Positions 17,080-25,152 of a DNA stretch of 64,000 bases are shown here, one piece after another. The stretch is from Fuscovulum ytuae (GTDB lineage Bacteria > Pseudomonadota > Alphaproteobacteria > Rhodobacterales > Rhodobacteraceae). Position 1 is the first letter of the stretch, and each line of letters opens with the position of its first letter. The translations under genes and the position numbers were made by a program. The stretch is from NCBI RefSeq assembly GCF_029953595.1, contig NZ_CP124535.1:3703001-3767000 (forward strand), in the 5' to 3' direction. Under the pieces are notes generated by a model. It was not told where the DNA came from, did no database searches, and saw only the letters and a program-made list of their open reading frames with translations.

Positions 17080-17781
17080 ATGGTCATGCGCGGTTTGCTG
17101 GAACCTTCGGAGGCACTCGACGTTCTCCGCACCTCGTCTTTGAGTAAGGTTGTGCAGGGCGAGATCGAGAAGATCATCCTGTCCGGTGCCTATGCGCCCG
17201 GCGAGAAGCTGAACGAAAAGACCTTGGCAGACCAGCTTGGCGTCAGTCGTGGCCCGGTGCGAGAGGCCTTTCAGGCCCTTCATGCGCGCGGTTTGGTTGA
17301 GATGATTCCCAATCGCGGCGTCTTTGTTCAGCGCATTTCGCGCCATGATGCGGTTGCGATCTACGATGTGCGCGCGGGCATTTTCGGAACGGCCTGCCGC
17401 CTTTTGGCGGAACGCATCACATCGGATCAGGCCAGCGAATTGCACGCGCTGATCGCGCAGATGGACGTGGCTGGCAAAAAGCGCGATCTGGATGCCTATT
17501 TCCCGCTGAATATCGCGTTCCACACTGCCATCGTCACGGGCACCGACAATCGGATCCTTGCCGAAACCTATTTCGGCCTCGTTTCCCGGCTGCAACTGTT
17601 CCGGGCGCGTGGCCTTGTTCATGGCGGTGGTTTCGAGAGTTCCAACATCGAACATCGTGCAATCATGGCGGCGCTGGACGCGCGCGATCCGCATGGCGCC
17701 TTTGAGGCGGGCTTTGCGCATGTGCAAGCGGGTAAGGCGCGCATCCTTGCCTCGGGCGATCCGCAGCAGGGGCGGACATGA
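17080..17781 (+). CDS. GntR-family transcriptional regulator, FCD subfamily
   Basis: About 233 residues. The N-terminal winged helix-turn-helix spans roughly residues 20-85 and contains the family signature GEKLNEKTLADQLGVSRGPV; the C-terminal all-helical FCD ligand domain has the Asp and His positions (PLNIAFHTAI near 150, SSNIEHRAIMAAL near 200) that bind metal and carboxylate effectors. FCD regulators usually repress catabolic operons and respond to an organic acid. Start ATG 17080 follows GAAAGGAAGGAACAGG. The 3' end overlaps the next MmgE/PrpD gene by 4 bp (ATGA). It most likely controls the surrounding MmgE/PrpD-TTT cluster through the two inverted repeats. Confidence 0.92.
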   Translation: MVMRGLLEPSEALDVLRTSSLSKVVQGEIEKIILSGAYAPGEKLNEKTLADQLGVSRGPVREAFQALHARGLVEMIPNRGVFVQRISRHDAVAIYDVRAGIFGTACRLLAERITSDQASELHALIAQMDVAGKKRDLDAYFPLNIAFHTAIVTGTDNRILAETYFGLVSRLQLFRARGLVHGGGFESSNIEHRAIMAALDARDPHGAFEAGFAHVQAGKARILASGDPQQGRT

Positions 17782-19163
17782 CGGCAAATCTGCCTCCGCC
17801 CGGACGGGCCTTGGCCGAAATCTATTCCGACTGGCTTTCCGGGCTGCGCCTGTCGGTGCTTCCGGAACAACTGCGGCAGGTGGCAAGCCTCGATCTTATC
17901 GATGCCGCTGGTCTTTGCATCGCTGCGCGCAACGAGCCCTATATGGCGCAGATCGTTTCAGGTTGGGACAGTGAGGGGCCTTGCACGGCCTTGGGGCATG
18001 CGCGTGGGCTGGATGCTGCGGGGGCTGCGGTGGCGAATGGTATCGCCATTCATGGCGAAGATTTCGACGACACGCTTGAAGGTGCGCCGATCCGCGTCGG
18101 CGCGATGACAATCCCGGCGGCACTGGCCGCGGCGCAGCGCTGTGGCTTGTCGGGCGAGCGGGCGTTTCTTGGCGTGGTGGCAGGTTTGGAAACGGTTTGC
18201 CGTCTGAACCACATCGCCCCCGGAGCAATCCACAAGGCGGGGTTTCACCCCGTCGGAGTGATCGGTGCGCTGGGCGCGGCGGCAGCGGCGGGCGTGACCT
18301 TGGGCCTTGATGCGCGCCAGCAGGCAAGGGCCTTCGGACTTGCGGGCAGCATGGCGTCGGGCATCCTTGAATATCTGTCCGAAGGGGCTTGGACCAAACG
18401 GCTGCATCCCGGCTGGGCAGCGCAATCGGGCCTTCGTGCGGCGATACTCGCGCGGACCGAGTTCTTTGCCCCGCGCACGGTTTTGGACGGGCCGCATGGT
18501 TTCTTTCATGCCTTCGCGCCGACGGCCACGCCGGACTTTACCCATCTGACGCACCGCTTGGGGGCCGATTGGTACGCGGAGCGCATCGCCTTTAAGCCAT
18601 ATGCCTGCGGGACGATGATCCATCCCTATATCGACTGCATGATCCGCCTTGCGGCGACAGGTATCACGGCAGACGAGATCAGCGCTATCACCTGTCCCAC
18701 AGGCGAGGGTCTGGTGCATCGCCTGTGGGAACCGCTGGCAGCGAAACATAATCCGCCATCGGGCTATGCGGCGAAATTCTCTATGCCGTTCTGCATGGCG
18801 GTCGGGTTCTTCGATGGCGACGCCGGTCTGTCGCAATTCACGGATGCCCGCGCCGCCGATCCCAAGGTGCTGCAACTTGCGTCGAAGATCAGCTACGTGA
18901 TCGACCCGGAAAACGAATATCCCCGCAATTATTCCGGCCATATTCGGGTGGAAACCACAAATGGCCGCCGGATCGCGCTGGATCAGCCGCACATGCGCGG
19001 CGGTGTGCGCGAACCGCTGAGCGAAGGGGACATCCGCGCCAAGGCCATTGCCAATTGCCGCCACGGTGGCTGGCCGGAGGATCGGGCTGCCCAACTCATT
19101 GACTGGGCGGCGGATCTTTCGCGCCAGCCCGATCTTTCCGGCCTAGCGGCCTTTGCCATCTGA
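17778..19163 (+). CDS. MmgE/PrpD family protein (copy 4)
   Basis: About 461 residues, overlapping gntR by 4 bp. The active-site loop reads NGIAIHGEDFDDTLEG (near residue 90), followed by WTKRLHPGWAAQSG (near 210) and FKPYACGTMIHPYID (near 275), the equivalents of the catalytic His, TKPLH and KPYPC segments in cis-aconitate decarboxylase and iminodisuccinate epimerase. It closely resembles the next gene (same EDxDxTxEG, TKRLHxGWAAQ and ENEYPxNYxGHIR blocks), so the two are tandem duplicates. The TKRLH variant suggests a substrate different from copy 1. Confidence 0.85.
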   Translation: MTANLPPPGRALAEIYSDWLSGLRLSVLPEQLRQVASLDLIDAAGLCIAARNEPYMAQIVSGWDSEGPCTALGHARGLDAAGAAVANGIAIHGEDFDDTLEGAPIRVGAMTIPAALAAAQRCGLSGERAFLGVVAGLETVCRLNHIAPGAIHKAGFHPVGVIGALGAAAAAGVTLGLDARQQARAFGLAGSMASGILEYLSEGAWTKRLHPGWAAQSGLRAAILARTEFFAPRTVLDGPHGFFHAFAPTATPDFTHLTHRLGADWYAERIAFKPYACGTMIHPYIDCMIRLAATGITADEISAITCPTGEGLVHRLWEPLAAKHNPPSGYAAKFSMPFCMAVGFFDGDAGLSQFTDARAADPKVLQLASKISYVIDPENEYPRNYSGHIRVETTNGRRIALDQPHMRGGVREPLSEGDIRAKAIANCRHGGWPEDRAAQLIDWAADLSRQPDLSGLAAFAI

Positions 19164-19179
19164 ACCTTTGGGAACACCC

Positions 19180-20547
19180 ATGACAGAGAAAACCGTTTCT
19201 GAATGTCTTGCCGACTGGTTGGCGGGGCTGGAGCTTGATCAAGTACCCGACAACGCCCGGAGGGCGGCTGCCGATACGATCTTGGATACTGTCTGTCTTA
19301 GCGTGGCCGCGCTTGAAACAGATTACGGGCAAGCCGTGCGTGCGGCCTTTCCCGATCCGGGCACCGCCACGGTCTGGGGCCTTGCCGAAGGCCGCAGTCC
19401 AGAAGCCGCAGCCGTGATCAACGGGACCTGCGGCCATGGCGAAGATTACGACAACACCTTCGAAGGCTGCCCCGTGCATACGGGTGTGGTGATAGTCCCC
19501 GCTCTTTTGGCGGCCGCGGAACGTTATGGTCTTGGCAGCACCGATGTGGCCCGTGGGATCATCGCCGGGATCGAGGTGATGTGCCGACTTGGTCTTGTCG
19601 CCGATAAGGCGGTCCATAAGGCAGGTTTCCACCCGACTGCCGTGTTGGGCGCAATGTCGGCTGCGGCTGCCGTGGCGACTGCGCTGCGGCTGGACCGCAT
19701 TGGAATACGCAACGCGCTGGGGGTGGCGGGGTCAACCGCGTCGGGCATCATCGAATATCTGGCGGATGGCAGTTCTACCAAGCGGCTGCATGCCGGATGG
19801 GCGGCACAGGCGGGATTGCGCGCCGCCGCGCTGGGTGCTGCGGGGTTTACCGGGCCGAAGACGGTCTTTGAAGGTTCGCATGGCTTTTTCTACGCCTTTT
19901 CGACCCCCCGCGCGACGGAGTTTGCGCCATTGGTGGATGACCTTGGCACCCGGTGGGAAGCCGCACGCTTGGCCTTCAAGCCCTTTGCCTGCGGGACAAT
20001 GACCCAGCCTTATGTCGATTGCGCCATCGACCTTGCCCGCCGTGGCATTCGACCCGAACAGGTGGTCCGCATCACCTGTGATGTGGGCGAAGGCACGGTC
20101 CATCGCCTGTGGGAACCATTGGACATAAAGCGCAACCCGCCCACGCCCTATGCGGCCAAGTTTTCAGGGCCTTATTGCCTTGCGGCGGGCTGGATTTGGG
20201 GGGATGCGGGGCTGGCGCAGTTCACCGAGGCGTCGGTGCGCGATCCACGGGCGTTGGACCTGGCGGCCAAGGTGCATTTCCGCATCGACCCGGAGAACGA
20301 ATATCCTGCAAACTATACCGGCCATATCCGTGCCGAACTTTCCGATGGATCGGTGGCGGAGTCGCGTGTTCCCTGCCTACGTGGTGGCGCACGTGCGCCG
20401 CTGACGCGCGAGGAATTACTTATTAAGGCGCGGGCGAACCTTGTTTTCGCAGGCCGCGACCCAGCCTCCGCCGACAGGTTGGCGCAGTGGTCAGATGCCC
20501 TGATGGAAGGAAAAGCCCCCTTCGCGACGGACGCGCTGAGGTGCTAA
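19180..20547 (+). CDS. MmgE/PrpD family protein (copy 5), tandem paralog of copy 4
   Basis: About 455 residues, 16 bp after copy 4. It shows CGHGEDYDNTFEGCP (near residue 85), STKRLHAGWAAQAG (near 205) and FKPFACGTMTQPYVD (near 270), aligning with copy 4 throughout. One difference in the last motif is Gln for His (TQPY versus IHPY). The start is placed at ATG 19180 rather than at an upstream in-frame codon overlapping copy 4. The stop overlaps the GTG of the TauE-like gene by 7 bp, so regulator, two enzymes and exporter form a single operon. Two near-identical enzymes side by side could form a heteromer or act on successive stereoisomers; both are speculation. Confidence 0.85.
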   Translation: MTEKTVSECLADWLAGLELDQVPDNARRAAADTILDTVCLSVAALETDYGQAVRAAFPDPGTATVWGLAEGRSPEAAAVINGTCGHGEDYDNTFEGCPVHTGVVIVPALLAAAERYGLGSTDVARGIIAGIEVMCRLGLVADKAVHKAGFHPTAVLGAMSAAAAVATALRLDRIGIRNALGVAGSTASGIIEYLADGSSTKRLHAGWAAQAGLRAAALGAAGFTGPKTVFEGSHGFFYAFSTPRATEFAPLVDDLGTRWEAARLAFKPFACGTMTQPYVDCAIDLARRGIRPEQVVRITCDVGEGTVHRLWEPLDIKRNPPTPYAAKFSGPYCLAAGWIWGDAGLAQFTEASVRDPRALDLAAKVHFRIDPENEYPANYTGHIRAELSDGSVAESRVPCLRGGARAPLTREELLIKARANLVFAGRDPASADRLAQWSDALMEGKAPFATDALRC

Positions 20548-21302
20548 CCGAGGCCCAGCTCCTTGCCGGCCAGATCCCGCCCATGGTCGCCCTTGCCGGG
20601 ATGGCCGTGTGCTTTTTTGCCGGCATGCTTGGCGGCCTGTCGGGTTATGGTGCGGGGCTGCTTGTCACGCTCTTTATCGCGCCCATTGTAGGGCCGAAGG
20701 CGCTGATCCCGATGATTTCGGTGCTTATGCTTGTGAACAATGGCAGCCGTGTTTGGTTCTACCGTCACGCTCTGCATCTGCCCACGGTGTTGAAAGTGTC
20801 CGCCGTCGCAATGCCGATGTCATGGATTGGGGCAGAGCTTTACGTGCGGCTCGACTCACAGATCATCCAGACAATCCTAGGTCTTGTGTTGATCGCGTCG
20901 GTTCCCATCCGCCGCTGGATCGATCGGGCGCAGATCACGCCCGGCCCCATCGCCGTCTATGGGATAGGTGCGACCTATGGTTTTCTTGCATCGCTGATCG
21001 TTGGGGCCGGGATGCTTATCGTTCCGATGCTGATGGGGATTGGCTTTGCAGGGCCTGCGCTGCTGGCCACGGATGCGGCGATCGCGGTGGTGACGAACCT
21101 TTTCAAGGCCGTCGTCTTCGGCGCGCTAGATGCGCTGTCCATGGCGCATTTCATTCTGGCGCTTATTCTTGGATGTTGCACCATTCCCGGCACGGCCTGC
21201 GCGGCTTGGATCGTGCGCCGCACCAGCCTGCGACTTCATACGGCGCTGATTGAGGGCCTGATCTTGGTCGGGGGATTTGGCATGGTTTTGGGCTTTATCT
21301 GA
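20541..21302 (+). CDS. Sulfite exporter TauE/SafE family membrane protein
   Basis: About 253 residues with about eight hydrophobic segments and the TauE/SafE landmarks: GMLGGLSGYGAGLLVTLFI near the N terminus and the repeat-related YGFLASLIVGAGMLIVPML in the second half. Family members export sulfite, sulfoacetate or other organosulfur/carboxylate anions across the inner membrane; many are of unknown substrate. The GTG start at 20541 overlaps the preceding stop; ATG 20583 is an alternative. Its presence with a rhodanese in the same cluster is the main hint of sulfur chemistry. Confidence 0.83.
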   Translation: MLTEAQLLAGQIPPMVALAGMAVCFFAGMLGGLSGYGAGLLVTLFIAPIVGPKALIPMISVLMLVNNGSRVWFYRHALHLPTVLKVSAVAMPMSWIGAELYVRLDSQIIQTILGLVLIASVPIRRWIDRAQITPGPIAVYGIGATYGFLASLIVGAGMLIVPMLMGIGFAGPALLATDAAIAVVTNLFKAVVFGALDALSMAHFILALILGCCTIPGTACAAWIVRRTSLRLHTALIEGLILVGGFGMVLGFI

Positions 21303-21577
21303 TTGATCGTATCATCCGGCAGCGCCTTGGTCGATCGGCGCGCGGTCCAATCGTTGTCGGACCCGTCGGTGCCGACGTTCCGGTGGAGGAGGGGGCGAAG
21401 GGGGGCAGCCGTTCCCGCCGAGGGCTGTATCACTAGGGCACAGTCCCAGCGCATCTTGGCAAGGAAATCTGTGAGGGGCCAAGGGTTACGGTTCTGGGGG
21501 CAGGGGCGGTGCGTTCGACAGGCTAGATCGGGAGGGTGCGGGCCGTCGGGTGACGTGTGGCCCTTGGGGGCGCTTGC
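21303..21577. other. Intergenic region with no supported gene
   Basis: Between the TauE-like gene and the promoter of the next unit. It is G-rich, with short open frames on both strands but no ribosome binding site or recognisable domain. No terminator hairpin with a T tract was seen. Confidence 0.5.
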
Positions 21578-21609
21578 TTGACAGATGCGGTGATCTTATT
21601 ATGAGATCA
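21578..21609 (+). promoter_or_regulatory. Promoter with overlapping operator palindrome for the ApnO-like/RLP operon
   Basis: A perfect -35 TTGACA (21578-21583) and a weaker -10 TATGAG (21600-21605) with 16-bp spacing. The -10 is embedded in a 19-bp inverted repeat, TGATCTTAT-T-ATGAGATCA (21591-21609), with one mismatch in nine pairs, placed to block polymerase. It starts 45 bp before the ATG at 21636. The palindrome differs from the ATTGT/ACAAT site of the local GntR, so another regulator is likely. Confidence 0.55.
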
Positions 21610-21635
21610 TACCAGTTTGGAAAAGGATCACTTCA

Positions 21636-22466
21636 ATGACAAAGCTTGCCCTGTTTGGTGCCGGGGGAAAGATGGGCATGCGGCTGTCTGCCAATCTGGT
21701 GAAGACTGAGTATCAGGTCGCCTATGTGGAGGTCAGCCCCGAAGGCCAGAAGCGGGTGAAGGAGGCGTGGGGGGCGGACTGTTTGCCCGCCGATGCGGCG
21801 GTGGCGGATGCGGATGCGGTGATCCTTGCGGTGCCCGATACGCATATCGGGCGCGTCGCGGCAGAGGTGGTGCCGAAGCTACGTCCCGGCACCATCGTCG
21901 TGATCCTTGATGCGGCGGCACCTTATGCGGGGCATCTGCCAGAGCGGGCCGATATCACCTATTTCGTCACCCATCCCTGCCATCCGCCGATCTACAATGA
22001 CGAGGTGACGCCGGAGGCGAAGGCCGATCATTTCGGGGGGATCGCGGCCAAGCAGGCCATCGTTTGCGCTCTGATGCAGGGGCCGCGCGACCACTACGCG
22101 GTGGGTGAGGCGATTGCGCGGGCGATCTATGCCCCGGTCATGCGCAGCCATGAGGTGACGGTGGCGCAGATGGCCATGCTGGAACCGGGGCTTTCCGAGA
22201 CGGTGGCGGCCTCACTTATGACGATCCTGCGTGAGGCGATGGATGAATGCGTGCGGCGGTCTGGCGTTAGCCATGATTGCGCGCGGGATTTCCTGCTGGG
22301 GCATATGAACATCCTTGGCGCGGTGATCTTTGAAGAGCGGGTGGGGGTCTTTTCCGACGCCTGCAACAAGGCGATCCAGTTCGGGATTCCGGTTCTAATG
22401 AAGGACGATTGGAAGCGGGTCTTTGACTGGGACGAGATCAAGGCCAGTATCGAGCGCATCACCTGA
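21636..22466 (+). CDS. NAD(P)-binding dehydrogenase with PGDH_C-type domain, D-apionate oxidoisomerase (ApnO)-like
   Basis: About 276 residues. The N-terminal Rossmann fold begins LALFGAGGKMGMRL and continues to the VILAVPDTHIG strand; the second half is all-helical, with THPCHPP at the domain junction and an MLEPGLSETVAASL helix typical of the 6-phosphogluconate-dehydrogenase-like PGDH_C family. In apiose catabolism ApnO of this family oxidises and isomerises D-apionate to 3-oxo-isoapionate, and RuBisCO-like proteins act downstream. The gene is followed 11 bp later by a RuBisCO-like gene, which supports an ApnO-type role. The kinase (OiaK) and lactonase (ApnL) of that pathway are not in the window, so the exact substrate is open. 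Confidence 0.75.
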   Translation: MTKLALFGAGGKMGMRLSANLVKTEYQVAYVEVSPEGQKRVKEAWGADCLPADAAVADADAVILAVPDTHIGRVAAEVVPKLRPGTIVVILDAAAPYAGHLPERADITYFVTHPCHPPIYNDEVTPEAKADHFGGIAAKQAIVCALMQGPRDHYAVGEAIARAIYAPVMRSHEVTVAQMAMLEPGLSETVAASLMTILREAMDECVRRSGVSHDCARDFLLGHMNILGAVIFEERVGVFSDACNKAIQFGIPVLMKDDWKRVFDWDEIKASIERIT

Positions 22467-22477
22467 ACCTTGGGGGC

Positions 22478-23719
22478 ATGATGGCGCGGTTCGAGGCGGA
22501 GTATCTGCTGGAAACGGCTTGGCCTTTGGAAAAGGCGGCGGCGGTGATCGCGGGGGAGCAATCTTCGGGCACCTTTCGCCCCGTTCCGGGCGAGACGGAG
22601 GAGCTGAAGGCACGATCCGCCGCACGGGTGGAGGCGTTGGAGGATCTGGGGCCTTGCCCGGGGCCATCGCTGCCGGGGGCGGCAGAGGGGCCGTTGCGGC
22701 GGGCGCGGTTGGTGCTGTCTTGGCCGGTGGCCAATACGGGCATCAGCCTGCCCAATATCCTTGCCACCGTGGCGGGCAATCTGTTCGAGTTGAATGCCGT
22801 GGCGGGGTTGCGGCTGACTGATCTGCGTTTTCCGGCCGAGTTTGTGGCGGGCTGCCCGCGACCGGCCTTTGGGATTGACGGGACGCGGGCGCTGTCAGGC
22901 GTGGTGGGGCGGCCCTTGATCGGGACGATCATCAAACCGTCTATCGGGTTGTCGGCGGCAGAGACGGCGGCGATGGTCGATATGCTGTGTTCTGCGGGGA
23001 TCGATTTCATCAAGGATGACGAATTGCAGGCGGATGGCGCGGTCTGCCCCTTTGAAGATCGCGTGCGGGCAGTGATGGCCGTGATCCGCGATCATGCCGA
23101 GCGGACCGGGAAGAAGGTGATGTATGCCTTCAACCTAACCGGCGAAGTGGATGAGATGCGCGCGCGGCATGATCTGGTGCTGCGCGAAGGCGGGACTTGC
23201 GTGATGGCCAGCGCGAATTCCGTGGGGCTGACGGGGCTTTTGGCGCTGCGGCGGCATGCGTCCTTGCCGATCCATCTGCACCGGAACGGATGGGGGTATC
23301 TGTCGCGGCATCCCGGCCTTGGTTTCGACTATGCAGCGTGGTCCAAGCTGTGGCGGCTTGCCGGGGCGGACCACATGCATGTGAACGGGCTTGCGAACAA
23401 GTTCTGCGAAACAGATGAGAGCGTGATCGCCTCGGCGCAATCCCTGTTGCAGCCGTTGGCCGAACCGCATCCGGGCATCGCGATGCCTGTCTTTGCGTCA
23501 GGGCAGACCGCGCTGCAGGCTTTTGGCACTTGGGCGGCCTTGCAGCGGACGGACCTGATCTTTGCCGCGGGCGGGGGAATCATGGCCCATCGGGATGGAC
23601 CGGCGGCTGGGGTGCAATCGCTGCGCGATGCGTGGGAGGCGGCGATGGCGGGGCTTTCCTTGGAACAGGCGGCGCGGGACAGCGCGGCGCTGGCAGCGGC
23701 GCTGCGAACCTATGGTTGA
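22478..23719 (+). CDS. RuBisCO-like protein (form IV), OiaX/OiaC-type candidate
   Basis: About 413 residues with both RuBisCO domains. Active-site equivalents: Lys153 (K175), in GTIIKPSIGLS; Ser155 replaces K177; Lys179, Asp181 and Glu182 in DFIKDDE correspond to carbamylated K201, D203 and E204; His268-Arg269 to H294-R295; His301 and Lys308 to H327 and K334; the phosphate loop GGGIMAHRDG is kept. The metal and enolisation residues are therefore retained while a residue of the CO2-fixing set is lost, so it should be a RuBisCO-like protein, not a carboxylase. OiaX and OiaC relatives hydrolyse or decarboxylate 3-oxo-isoapionate 4-phosphate. ATG 22481 is an alternative start. Confidence 0.85.
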   Translation: MMARFEAEYLLETAWPLEKAAAVIAGEQSSGTFRPVPGETEELKARSAARVEALEDLGPCPGPSLPGAAEGPLRRARLVLSWPVANTGISLPNILATVAGNLFELNAVAGLRLTDLRFPAEFVAGCPRPAFGIDGTRALSGVVGRPLIGTIIKPSIGLSAAETAAMVDMLCSAGIDFIKDDELQADGAVCPFEDRVRAVMAVIRDHAERTGKKVMYAFNLTGEVDEMRARHDLVLREGGTCVMASANSVGLTGLLALRRHASLPIHLHRNGWGYLSRHPGLGFDYAAWSKLWRLAGADHMHVNGLANKFCETDESVIASAQSLLQPLAEPHPGIAMPVFASGQTALQAFGTWAALQRTDLIFAAGGGIMAHRDGPAAGVQSLRDAWEAAMAGLSLEQAARDSAALAAALRTYG

Positions 23720-23882
23720 AACTGGGCGGCGGAGTGCGGAAAGGCATTGGACCTAGGTCCTGCGGGGATTGACTTGCCGAAAGTATGGGGTCAATCGTCG
23801 TTGGGTGACGGTCTGTGCCTGAAGGTACGGGGCGGGTTTGCGAGTGCTGCCGGTTCCCCCCTCTTTGCCACGGTGCACCACC

Positions 23883-24563
23883 ATGAAGTCTTTCCTTGCG
23901 GCAATTCTTGTCAGCGCTGTGCTGGCGTCGGGCGCTTCGGCGGCGACGTTTACGGATGAAGCTCTGTTTGATGCGGAAGTGGCATCTTTGATGTTGGTGC
24001 AACAATCAGAAAACTTTGATGGCGAGCTGGCAAAAGGTGCATCGCTTGGGGGGGCAACGCCCCGCAGTTTTGATGGATTTACGACATCCCTGAACAGTCC
24101 ACTCGGGCTTGGCTACAACGTGGTACGCACGGGCGGCCTTTTCAATTCGGACGGCCTAGACGGAGAGCACCTTTATGTGGGTTTGCTCGGTGGCAATACT
24201 TTCACGATTACGTTCAACTCTGCAGTTAGAGCCTTTGGTGCGATGTTCGCTGGTGTGAACAACGGATTCCGTGGCACATTGCGTTCTGAGTTGCTGGTCG
24301 ATGGCGTAGTATCCGAGTGGTTAGGCCGAACAGCCAACACCGAGGAGGGCCGCACGGCGCGGTTTTTCGGGTTTGTTTCCGACACGGCGTTCACCGAGAT
24401 CACATTCCGAGGTTTTCCACGGACTGAAGCGTTTGGGATGGACAATCTCCGCTGGGCCTCTGCCCCCCCTCCGACGCCGGTTCCCGTTCCTGCCTCTGGT
24501 GTTTTGCTGATGGGGGCCATGGTGGTGGCGGGATGGTTCGGGCGGCGGCGGGCGCGGGCCTGA
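23883..24563 (+). CDS. VPLPA-CTERM sorting domain-containing secreted protein
   Basis: About 226 residues. It has a Sec signal peptide (hydrophobic run ending ASGASAATF), a beta-rich middle domain with no close family I can name, and the C-terminal tripartite tail VPVPASGVLLMGAMVV plus an Arg-rich end (GRRRARA). That tail is the VPLPA-CTERM signal, recognised by an exosortase of the XrtD type in Rhodobacteraceae and related bacteria, so the protein is probably processed at the envelope and exported. Its codon use is less GC-biased in the middle than its neighbours. The preceding 160 bp (23720-23882) holds no gene. Confidence 0.85.
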   Translation: MKSFLAAILVSAVLASGASAATFTDEALFDAEVASLMLVQQSENFDGELAKGASLGGATPRSFDGFTTSLNSPLGLGYNVVRTGGLFNSDGLDGEHLYVGLLGGNTFTITFNSAVRAFGAMFAGVNNGFRGTLRSELLVDGVVSEWLGRTANTEEGRTARFFGFVSDTAFTEITFRGFPRTEAFGMDNLRWASAPPPTPVPVPASGVLLMGAMVVAGWFGRRRARA

Positions 24564-24596
24564 CGGGCCGTTCCTAGAGCGGACGAGCGGACGAGG

Positions 24597-24634
24597 GGGC
24601 GCGGCCGAGCATGGGTTGGCGCCCTTTTCTTTTT
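24597..24634 (+). terminator. Probable terminator after the VPLPA-CTERM gene
   Basis: GGGCGC (24597-24602) pairs with GCGCCC (24619-24624) across a 16-nt loop, followed by TTTTCTTTTT. The loop is long, so confidence is moderate. Confidence 0.5.
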
Positions 24635-24635
24635 C

Positions 24636-24663
24636 TGGTCCGGCATCTTTTCATGCCGGACCA
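24636..24663. repeat. Perfect 11-bp inverted repeat
   Basis: TGGTCCGGCAT (24636-24646) and ATGCCGGACCA (24653-24663) with a 6-nt CTTTTC loop. No T tract follows on either strand, so it is either a second, bidirectional termination aid or a protein site. Confidence 0.6.
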
Positions 24664-24731
24664 CGAAGGTCACCCGAAGGTTTGCGGTGCTGCTTTGGCT
24701 ATGGCCAAGGCTGGGCGCGGGGCGCGCGTGA

Positions 24732-24920
24732 TCAGGTCATGTATTGCAGGACGGCGTAGAAGACGACGCTGCTCATGAGCGCGGTGGCCATGACCACGGT
24801 TGCATTTTCGATCTGCTGGAGGTGGCGCGGCGAGATCACCTCATCATCGATGTCGATGCGACGCAGGGTGGTGCGCGGGGCGCGGATGGGAAGGGCGGGG
24901 TTGATGTGCGGGATGGACAT
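24732..24920 (-). CDS. Small single-pass membrane protein, 62 aa
   Basis: A short gene with an excellent ribosome binding site: AGAGGAGGTGCT immediately before the ATG. The product has a polar N-terminal half (RIDIDDEVISPRHLQQIEN) and a C-terminal hydrophobic helix (TVVMATALMSSVVFYAVL). I recognise no named family. Its LQQIENA-then-helix layout matches the small protein at 25503-25673 (LLQRIEDA then helix), so the two look paralogous. Confidence 0.7.
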   Translation of the reverse strand: MSIPHINPALPIRAPRTTLRRIDIDDEVISPRHLQQIENATVVMATALMSSVVFYAVLQYMT

Positions 24921-25043
24921 AGCACCTCCTCTGTCTTGTCAAAGACCAGAACGGCTGCAATCCGGGGTTGTTTTAGGGCTGAGAGAGGCGATCCGCAAAA
25001 TTTTTTATCCTTTAGGATAGGTCGGCTCTAAGGATTTGGAAAA

Positions 25044-25079
25044 ATTAAAAAAACCCGGCGACGCTGGGCGTTGCCGGGT
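25044..25079 (-). terminator. Minus-strand Rho-independent terminator
   Basis: Read on the minus strand, ACCCGGC (25079-25073) pairs with GCCGGGT (25059-25053) across a 13-nt loop, followed by TTTTTT and TAATTTTT. It ends the minus-strand transcript of the small gene at 25153. Confidence 0.75.
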
Positions 25080-25152
25080 CAGTTTGGGGTCATTGAGGGC
25101 CGAGAAGGGGCCCCGCCGACTGGGAGGGAAACAACCGGTAGGAAAGGGGCGA

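Noticed and set aside
22478-23719. Genuine RuBisCO (carbon fixation)
   Set aside because: The K177 equivalent is Ser, the length is about 413 residues, there is no small subunit and no phosphoribulokinase; context fits a RuBisCO-like protein.
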